DNA of 64,000 nt from Nocardia transvalensis NBRC 15921 (GTDB lineage Bacteria > Actinomycetota > Actinomycetes > Mycobacteriales > Mycobacteriaceae). The notes beneath the pieces are model-generated. The model was given only the letters and a program-made list of their open reading frames with translations, was not told the origin of the DNA and ran no database searches. Shown here piece by piece: positions 58,616-64,000 of the stretch. How positions within the stretch are numbered: the stretch's first letter is position 1; each line of letters begins with the position of its first letter. Location of the stretch: NCBI RefSeq assembly GCF_000308875.1, contig NZ_BAGL01000035.1:22391-86390 (forward strand). Direction: 5' to 3'. A program made the translations under genes and the position numbers.

Positions 58616-59209
58616 ATGGCGATCAAGCGACAGGTTCAGGGGCTGCCTCGCACCGCCCATCGGGCCGTTGCGGCCGGAGCCGTTGGCGCAGCCACCCTCA
58701 GCGCTCTGCTGCTGCCCGCGAGTCTCGCGTCGGCGGCGCCGGTGACCGTCCCGGGCGTCGGCAGCATCGACGTGCCGGATCAGGTCCTGGCCCAGATCCC
58801 GCCGGGCGTCGTGCCGCCGGGCATCGAACTTCCGGGCATCGCCCCCGCCCCCGCGCCGCAGCAGCAGACCCCCGGCCAGCGCGCCGCGGACGCCGCCATG
58901 ACCCGCGTCGGCACGCCGTACTCCTACGGCGCCACCGGTCCGGACGCCTTCGACTGCTCGGGCCTGGTCCAGTGGTCCTACGAGCAGGCCGGCGTGGAAC
59001 TGCCGCGCACCAGCCAGGCTCAGCTCAGCTCCGGCGCCCCGGTGTCGGAGGACGACCTGCAGCCGGGCGACGTCGTGTCGTTCTACGGCGGCAGCCATTC
59101 CGGCCTGTACGTCGGCGACGGCAATGTCGTGCACGCCTCGACCTACGGCCAGCCCGTCGCCGTCGCGCCCATCGCCTCGATGCCGTACGCGGGCGCGCGC
59201 CGCTACTGA
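58616..59209 (+). CDS. Secreted NlpC/P60 peptidoglycan endopeptidase (RipD-like)
   Basis: A 197-residue protein. The signal peptide ('VAAGAVGAATLSALLLPASL', cleavage near ASA-AP) is followed by a short Pro-rich linker ('PGVVPPGIELPGIAPAPAP') and an NlpC/P60 domain: catalytic Cys in 'DAFDCSGLVQWSYEQAG' and His in 'NVVHASTYGQPVAVAP'. It should cut the D-Glu-mDAP bond in peptidoglycan. It has no coiled coil, unlike its neighbour. ATG 58616 follows AGGAG. A terminator follows. Confidence 0.94.
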   Translation: MAIKRQVQGLPRTAHRAVAAGAVGAATLSALLLPASLASAAPVTVPGVGSIDVPDQVLAQIPPGVVPPGIELPGIAPAPAPQQQTPGQRAADAAMTRVGTPYSYGATGPDAFDCSGLVQWSYEQAGVELPRTSQAQLSSGAPVSEDDLQPGDVVSFYGGSHSGLYVGDGNVVHASTYGQPVAVAPIASMPYAGARRY

Positions 59210-59220
59210 AATCCCTGACG

Positions 59221-59252
59221 ACCCGGACGGCGGCACCTGCCGCCGTCCGGGT
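59221..59252. terminator. 15-bp perfect terminator hairpin
   Basis: ACCCGGACGGCGGCA (59221-59235) and TGCCGCCGTCCGGGT (59238-59252) pair, 12 bp after the first NlpC/P60 stop. It separates the two NlpC/P60 transcripts. Confidence 0.9.
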
Positions 59253-59309
59253 AGCGGGACGGGTGCTGTGATCGTTTCGTGGCCTACTGGACACAAGCGC
59301 TCGCCGTTC

Positions 59310-59328
59310 CGTAACCTGATCGAGACCT
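59310..59328 (+). promoter_or_regulatory. Element CGTAACC-N3-TCGAGACCT upstream of NlpC/P60 gene 2
   Basis: The second copy of the shared element, preceded by ATCGTTTCGTG at 59271-59281 as in the first leader (spacing 39 bp here, 105 bp there). Confidence 0.6.
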
Positions 59329-59398
59329 TCGTGAGTTCCACCACCGCGTAACTACCGCGGATACCGCATTCGAACAGCGAGAACGGGGCTTGGCAGGC

Positions 59399-60475
59399 GT
59401 GAAAGCGCACCGCAACAATCGAACCAGACGTCTGGTGGGTGGATCCCTGGCGGCGGGAGTTCTGGTCCTCGGGACCGGTTCCGGTGGTGGCGCCGGCGCC
59501 GATCCGGCGGCCCAGCCGACCAGCGCCGGTGACGCCGTCCAGCGCCTGATCGATATGTCCCACCAGGCCGAGCAGCTCAATCAGCAGGCTCTCGCCGCGC
59601 AGTCCGACCTCGAGGCCAAGCAGGCCGTGGCGGGCGACGCCGACACCAAACTGGCCGGCGCCACCGAGGCCGTGAACGCCGCGCAGGCCGAGGTCCGCAA
59701 GTTCCAGCCCGCCATCGACCGCACCGCCGTCGCGGCCTATCAGGGCGCGCGCACCAACCGGCTGTTCTCGGTCCTGGTCAGCAATTCGCCGCAGCAGCTG
59801 CTGGACCAGATGTCGACGCTGGACGTGATGTCGACCCAGACCGCCGAGCAGGTCGCGCAGTACAAGAAGGCGTCCGACGCCGCGACGGCCGCCGAGTCCA
59901 CCGCCCGCACCGCCTCCGACGCCGCCCGCGCCGCCGCCCAGCAGGCCGACAACGTCCGCGCCGACCTGGAGCGCAAACGCGCCGACCTCCAGGGCGGGAT
60001 CGCGCAGGTGATCGGGGCGTGGGGCCAGCTGTCGGCGGGTGACAAGTCGGCGCTGTCCGGCACGCTGTTCCCGGCCGGTTTCGACCGCGACCGGCTGCTC
60101 AACGGCCTGGTTCCCGGCAGCGGCACCAGCGCGCTCGCCGCGGGCCTCACCCGGGTCGGCGATCCGTACGTCTGGGGCGCGACCGGCCCCGACCAGTTCG
60201 ACTGCTCCGGCCTGGTGCAGTGGGCTTTTCACCAGGTCGGTATCAATGTGCCGCGCACGAGTCAGGCACAGGCCGGGGTCGGCACGCCGGTAAGCCGGCA
60301 GGAGCTGCAACCCGGCGATGTGGTGTTCTTCTATTCCGACGCTTCGCATGTGGGTATCTACGCGGGTAACGGTCTGATGCTGCACGCCTCGACCTTCGGA
60401 GTTCCGGTCGCGGTGGCTCCCATGGACTCGACCCCGTTCCACTCGGCGCGTCGATACTGGATGGGTATGTCGTAA
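59399..60475 (+). CDS. Secreted coiled-coil NlpC/P60 endopeptidase (RipC/Rv2190c-like)
   Basis: A 358-residue protein with a signal peptide ('LVGGSLAAGVLVLGTGSGGG'). A long coiled coil follows ('LIDMSHQAEQLNQQALAAQS', then 'AAESTARTASDAARAAAQQA'), probably an FtsX-binding or autoinhibitory region. The NlpC/P60 domain has Cys in 'DQFDCSGLVQWAFHQVG' and His in 'LMLHASTFGVPVAVAP'. It acts in cell separation, like mycobacterial RipC. The start is uncertain: GTG 59399 or TTG 59390. It shares the upstream element with its neighbour. Confidence 0.93.
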   Translation: MKAHRNNRTRRLVGGSLAAGVLVLGTGSGGGAGADPAAQPTSAGDAVQRLIDMSHQAEQLNQQALAAQSDLEAKQAVAGDADTKLAGATEAVNAAQAEVRKFQPAIDRTAVAAYQGARTNRLFSVLVSNSPQQLLDQMSTLDVMSTQTAEQVAQYKKASDAATAAESTARTASDAARAAAQQADNVRADLERKRADLQGGIAQVIGAWGQLSAGDKSALSGTLFPAGFDRDRLLNGLVPGSGTSALAAGLTRVGDPYVWGATGPDQFDCSGLVQWAFHQVGINVPRTSQAQAGVGTPVSRQELQPGDVVFFYSDASHVGIYAGNGLMLHASTFGVPVAVAPMDSTPFHSARRYWMGMS

Positions 60476-60521
60476 CCACACCGAGGTGAGCAGTGAGCGA
60501 GCTTGCGAGCGAGGGGCAGGA

Positions 60522-61529
60522 GTGACCGCCTGGCGGCGGTCTCGTGATTGGTTCGCCGCACGACGGCGGTTCGAATTCGTCGCCACCGTCGCGATGGTCG
60601 TCGCTCTGACGGCGGCGGGCGGCGCGCTGATCCTGCTGCCCAAGGCGGCACTGTCGAAGGTGCGCCCGGCGCCCGCGGTCGCGGAGGCCGCCGCGCCGCT
60701 CGATCCCGATCCGCAGCTCGCGGACCTGCGCCGGGTCATGGAATCCTACGGACCCGTTGTGACGCAGCAGGTTTCCGGCGAGGAGGGCCGCCTGTCCACG
60801 GTGCTGGGCCATCCCCGCCAGCGCGCCGACGTCGACACCCTCGCCCGCGAGATCGGCCCGGCCGTCACGGCGATCACCGAGCTGTGGGGACCGGAGTGGT
60901 CGCGCAGCGCGGTCGTTGCGGTCGCCTCCAGCCCGTCGGAGTTCGCGGCGATCAGCCATGCCACGGGCCCGGTGTCCGCGCAGGTGGCGGCGGCCTCGGT
61001 GGCGGATCCGTTCCTGCCCGGCCACCAGCCCACCGGGCAGCGCGTCGTCTTCGCCCCGAACGCGAGCCGCCGCCTCGGCGCCGAGGGACTGCGGGATACC
61101 TTGCGCCACGAGCTCACCCACGTGGCCGCCCGCGCGCGGACCGTCGACGGTTCGCCGCAGTGGGTGCTGGAGGGCTTCGCCGAATACTCCGCCCGCCGCG
61201 ACGAGCAGGACCCGTTCGCGACGCAGGCGCCGCTGCTCTCCGCTCGCGCCCGCACCGGCGCGCTCCCCGACGACCTGCCGGGCGACGCCGCCTTCGCCCC
61301 CGCCGCCGGTACCGACGCCACCCTGGCCTACGAGCAGGCGTGGGCCGCGAATGCCTTCGCCGCGAGCCAATTCGGCGAGGCGCGGCTGGTGCGGCTGTAC
61401 CAGCAGCTGGCCACCGGCCCGAAGGACGCCGACGCGCTCGACCGTTCGCTGCGCGACTGTCTCGGCGTCGGCCACACCGATTTCGTCGCCCGCTGGCGCG
61501 ACTGGATCAAGTCCCGCATCGCGACCTGA
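60522..61529 (+). CDS. Membrane-anchored HExxH metalloprotease-like protein
   Basis: A 335-residue protein. One N-terminal helix ('FEFVATVAMVVALTAAGGAL') anchors it with the body outside. HELTH (near residue 196, 'LRHELTHVAARAR') with a downstream 'WVLEGFAEYSARR' gives the gluzincin-like zinc site (His, His, Glu). 'LAYEQAWAANAFAASQFGEA' is typical of the peptidase MA-like group. It sits between a peptidoglycan hydrolase and a PIM synthase, so a cell-envelope role is likely. The substrate is unknown. Confidence 0.85.
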   Translation: MTAWRRSRDWFAARRRFEFVATVAMVVALTAAGGALILLPKAALSKVRPAPAVAEAAAPLDPDPQLADLRRVMESYGPVVTQQVSGEEGRLSTVLGHPRQRADVDTLAREIGPAVTAITELWGPEWSRSAVVAVASSPSEFAAISHATGPVSAQVAAASVADPFLPGHQPTGQRVVFAPNASRRLGAEGLRDTLRHELTHVAARARTVDGSPQWVLEGFAEYSARRDEQDPFATQAPLLSARARTGALPDDLPGDAAFAPAAGTDATLAYEQAWAANAFAASQFGEARLVRLYQQLATGPKDADALDRSLRDCLGVGHTDFVARWRDWIKSRIAT

Positions 61530-61593
61530 ACCCCGCCCCGACCGCCGGGACCCGGAGGCGAGTGACCGGAACGTCGCAATAGACTCGTGCCCC

Positions 61594-62745
61594 ATGGCAC
61601 GCACCCTGCTGGTTACCAACGACTTTCCCCCGCGGCCGGGCGGTATCCAGTCCTACGTGCACTCCCTCGCCCTGCAATTACCGCCGGACGACCTGGTGGT
61701 GTATGCGCCGCGGTGGCGCGGGGACAGCCATCTGCGCTTCGACGCCGAGCAGCCCTTCCAGGTGGTGCGGCATCCGACGACCCTGATGCTGCCGACCCCG
61801 CTGGTGCTGCGCCGGGCCGCGAAACTGCTGCGCGACGAGCGGTGCGACACCGTGTGGTTCGGCGCCGCCGCGCCGCTGGCGCTGCTGTCGCCGCTGCTGC
61901 GCCGGGCGGGCGCGCGCCGGATCGTGGCGAGTACGCACGGGCACGAGGTGGGCTGGTCGATGCTGCCCGCGGCCCGCCAGTCGCTGCGGGCCATCGGCGA
62001 CACCACCGATGTGATCACCTACGTCAGCAAGTACACGCGGCGGCGATTCGCCGCCGCCTTCGGACCGCAGGCCGCGCTGGAATACCTGCCGCCCGGGGTC
62101 GACACCTCCGTCTTCCACCCGGATCCGGCTGCGCGCGAAGAACTTCGGGCCCGCTACGGGCTGGGGGACCGGCCCACCGTGCTCTGCCTGTCGCGGCTGG
62201 TCCCGCGCAAGGGCCAGGACATGCTGATCCTCGCGATGCGCGAGATCAAGGAGCGGATCGACGGCGCGGTCCTGGTGATCGCCGGCGGCGGCCCCTACGA
62301 GGAGAAATTGCGGGGTCTGGCGCAGGCGCTCGACCTGGGCGACGACGTGGTCTTCACGGGCCGGGTGCCCGCCGCCGAACTGGCCGCCCACCACACCCTC
62401 GCCGACGTCTTCGCCATGCCGAGCCGCACCCGCGGCGCCGGTTTGGACGTCGAGGGTCTGGGCATCGTCTACCTGGAGGCCTCGGCGAGCGGGGTGCCGG
62501 TGGTGGCCGGGGATTCCGGCGGCGCGCCGGAGACCGTGCAGGAGGGCACAACCGGCCACGTCGTGGACGGACGCTCGCAGAGCCAGATCGCCGACGCGGT
62601 CGTCGCGATCCTCTCCGACCGCGACGCCGCCGCCCGGATGGGCGCCGCCGGCCGCGAGTGGGTCGCCGACCAGTGGCGCTGGGACGTGCTCGGCGGCCGG
62701 CTGCGCACACTGCTGGATGCGAGCGCGCGTTCGAACCGCCGGTAA
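61594..62745 (+). CDS. pimB: Phosphatidylinositol mannoside mannosyltransferase PimB'
   Basis: A 383-residue GT4 (GT-B) enzyme. It has 'LLVTNDFPPRPGGIQSYVH' with the GG loop, 'ASTHGHEVGWSMLP', 'LPPGVDTSVFHP', 'LCLSRLVPRKGQDML' and 'LDVEGLGIVYLEASASGVPV' with the E(x7)E motif. PimB' adds the second mannose to PIM1 using GDP-mannose, a step towards LAM. Gene order beside NlpC/P60 and ArsA-like genes matches mycobacteria. ATG 61594 appears leaderless (TAGACT upstream). Confidence 0.95.
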   Translation: MARTLLVTNDFPPRPGGIQSYVHSLALQLPPDDLVVYAPRWRGDSHLRFDAEQPFQVVRHPTTLMLPTPLVLRRAAKLLRDERCDTVWFGAAAPLALLSPLLRRAGARRIVASTHGHEVGWSMLPAARQSLRAIGDTTDVITYVSKYTRRRFAAAFGPQAALEYLPPGVDTSVFHPDPAAREELRARYGLGDRPTVLCLSRLVPRKGQDMLILAMREIKERIDGAVLVIAGGGPYEEKLRGLAQALDLGDDVVFTGRVPAAELAAHHTLADVFAMPSRTRGAGLDVEGLGIVYLEASASGVPVVAGDSGGAPETVQEGTTGHVVDGRSQSQIADAVVAILSDRDAAARMGAAGREWVADQWRWDVLGGRLRTLLDASARSNRR

Positions 62746-62787
62746 TTCGTCGGCTAGGCTCACGAGCATGAGGGAGCGCACCGAGTC

Positions 62788-63174
62788 ATGAGCACTGTCC
62801 AGGTTGCCGATCAGACGTTCGTCGCCGCGCCGGGCGCCGCGGTCGGCGAGGTGCTGGCCGATCGCGGCCGCTGGTACGCGTGGTGGCCCGACCTCACCCT
62901 CGAATTACGAGAAGACCGAGGTGACAAGGGAATTCGCTGGACGGTGGCGGGTCCGCTGGACGGCACCATGGAGGTGTGGCTGGAGACCTGCCTGGACGGG
63001 GTGATCCTGCACTACTTCCTGCACGCCGAACCCGGTGACGCGTCGCGGCTCTCGGCGCGCGACAAGATGGCGCTCAACCACGCGCGCCGGGTGGCGGGCA
63101 AGAAGATGGCCTTCGAGGTCAAGGCGCGGCTGGAGGCGGGCCGCCCCGCCGGTGTCGCACCGCTCCCGTCCTGA
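62788..63174 (+). CDS. Polyketide cyclase/SRPBCC-like protein (Rv2186c-type)
   Basis: A 128-residue protein: 'VADQTFVAAPGAAVGEVLAD', 'WYAWWPDLTLELREDRG', 'VAGPLDGTMEVWLETCLDG', 'LHYFLHAEPGD'. The helix-grip SRPBCC fold binds hydrophobic ligands. It is conserved next to PimB' and a second SRPBCC gene. ATG 62788 is preceded by GGGAGCG. Function unknown; it may help lipid transport or envelope biosynthesis. Confidence 0.87.
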   Translation: MSTVQVADQTFVAAPGAAVGEVLADRGRWYAWWPDLTLELREDRGDKGIRWTVAGPLDGTMEVWLETCLDGVILHYFLHAEPGDASRLSARDKMALNHARRVAGKKMAFEVKARLEAGRPAGVAPLPS

Positions 63175-63237
63175 CCGTCCACGCCCTCCGAAATCTGTTC
63201 TCCCGCACCGCGAACCCGGAAGGAAGCGTTGCCTCTC

Positions 63238-63675
63238 ATGGCCGACCGTACCCAGAGGTCGATCATCATCGACGCCCCGTCGGATCGGGTGATGGGTGTC
63301 ATCGCCGATCTCGAGTCGTATCCGGAGTGGGTGTCGGCGGCCCGGTCGGTGGAGATCGTCGACAAGTTCCCCGACGGGCGGGCGCGGACCGCGCGCTTCG
63401 TCCTCGACGCCGGGGTCGTCAAGGACACCTACCTGCTGTCCTACACCTGGCGGCCCGACGGTAAGGCCGTGAGCTGGCAATTGATCAGCGGCGAGCTGCA
63501 GAAGGCGCAGGACGGCACCTACGAGCTGATCGATCAGCCCGACGGCACCACCCAGGTGGTCTACGAGCTGACCGTGGATCTGACGATCCCGATGATCGGC
63601 ATGTTCAAGCGCAAGGCCGAGAAAGTGATCACCGATACGGCGCTCAAGGAGCTCAAGAAGCGGGTCGAAGGCTGA
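63238..63675 (+). CDS. SRPBCC family protein (Rv2185c-type)
   Basis: A 145-residue START-like protein: 'SIIIDAPSDRVMGVIADLES', 'YPEWVSAARSVEIVDKFP', 'GVVKDTYLLSYTWRPDGKA', 'LTVDLTIPMIGMFKRKAEK'. It is thought to bind a lipid in a deep cavity. ATG 63238 is chosen; TTG 63229 is in frame. It sits between its paralogue and the ArsA-like ATPase, as in mycobacteria, and they may form a lipid-handling unit. Confidence 0.92.
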   Translation: MADRTQRSIIIDAPSDRVMGVIADLESYPEWVSAARSVEIVDKFPDGRARTARFVLDAGVVKDTYLLSYTWRPDGKAVSWQLISGELQKAQDGTYELIDQPDGTTQVVYELTVDLTIPMIGMFKRKAEKVITDTALKELKKRVEG

Positions 63676-63683
63676 CCGGCTCG

Positions 63684-64000
63684 GTGGCGGCTGAGGGTGT
63701 GGCGGGCCGGACCCGCTTGGAGCTATTCATCGGCAAGGGCGGCGTCGGCAAGACGACGCTGGCCTGCGCCACGGCCCTGGCGCACACGCGATCCGGGGCG
63801 CGCGTCCTGATCGCCTCGCTGGATCAGGCGCATTCGCTCGGCGACGCCCTCGGTTTCCGGTTCCGGCACGATCCGGGGACCGTCGCGGGGGTCGCGCGGG
63901 TGCTGCCCGGTCTCGACGTCATCGAGATCGATTCGCTGGAACTGCTGGAGGACCGCTTCCGTGAGATCCTGCGCGTCCTCGGCACCACCCACGACAACGG
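63684..64000 (+). CDS. ArsA/GET3-like anion-transporting ATPase, N-terminal part
   Basis: The frame from GTG 63684 to the window edge encodes 'LELFIGKGGVGKTTLACATA', a deviant Walker A (GKGGVGKTT) of the ArsA/MinD superfamily, followed by 'VLIASLDQAHSLGDAL' (the A-prime motif region). In mycobacteria two such genes (Rv2184c-like) lie here. No ars operon surrounds it, so the role is probably not arsenite export; GET3-like membrane-protein targeting is possible. A GTG at 63699 is an alternative start. Confidence 0.88.
   Translation, partial: MAAEGVAGRTRLELFIGKGGVGKTTLACATALAHTRSGARVLIASLDQAHSLGDALGFRFRHDPGTVAGVARVLPGLDVIEIDSLELLEDRFREILRVLGTTHDN

Noticed and set aside
63723..63992. Leftward frame at the right edge
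   Set aside because: Shadow of the ArsA-like gene, which has a clear GKGGVGKTT motif on the other strand.

Overview
The window is a stretch of high-GC actinobacterial chromosome, most likely Nocardia or a close relative in the Nocardiaceae. The evidence is the strong G/C bias at third codon positions, frequent GTG and apparently leaderless starts, XRE/DUF397 and MmyB-type regulators, a mycolata-type cytochrome bcc operon (ctaE-qcrC-qcrA-qcrB), and the right-hand gene order. That order runs trpD, ctaE, qcrCAB, exonuclease/GIY-YIG protein, NlpC/P60, PimB', two SRPBCC proteins, ArsA-like ATPase. It parallels the Rv2183c-Rv2196 region of Mycobacterium tuberculosis as I remember it. I saw no rRNA, tRNA, CRISPR array, transposase or integrase.

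Layout. 1-9.7 kb is accessory and stress-related: the end of a wax-ester-synthase-like gene, an NmrA-type reductase beside a 35-bp tandem repeat, an XRE/DUF397 pair, an SDR/tautomerase cluster divergent from an MmyB regulator, a small-protein/cold-shock group, and an Hsp20 operon divergent from an HspR-like MerR gene across a CIRCE operator. 10-31 kb holds mixed metabolism with several divergent TetR/target pairs, a MoxR-ATPase/von Willebrand pair, a pentapeptide-repeat membrane protein, an arsM/arsR pair and several small membrane or secreted peptides. 31-38 kb holds an imine-reductase-like gene, a TetR/FabH-like pair with two operators, paired hydrolases and an intergenic repeat cluster.

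39.2-45.3 kb is the most interesting accessory unit. CysD and a CysN-CysC fusion make PAPS from sulfate and ATP. They are followed tightly by a DUF1214 protein, an SDR and a PAPS-dependent sulfotransferase, all divergent from an IclR regulator. No PAPS reductase is present, so the unit reads as a self-contained pathway that activates sulfate and sulfates one dedicated metabolite.

45.3-49.1 kb is a TetR-controlled acyl-CoA operon (dehydrogenase, ligase, MaoC hydratase). 49.7-64 kb is conserved core: trpD, a frameshifted small gene, the respiratory bcc genes, cell-wall NlpC/P60 peptidases that share an upstream sequence element, a membrane-anchored HExxH protein, PimB' for phosphatidylinositol mannoside synthesis, two SRPBCC proteins and the start of an ArsA-like ATPase.

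Functions are read from translated motifs and remembered family features. No database search was possible.
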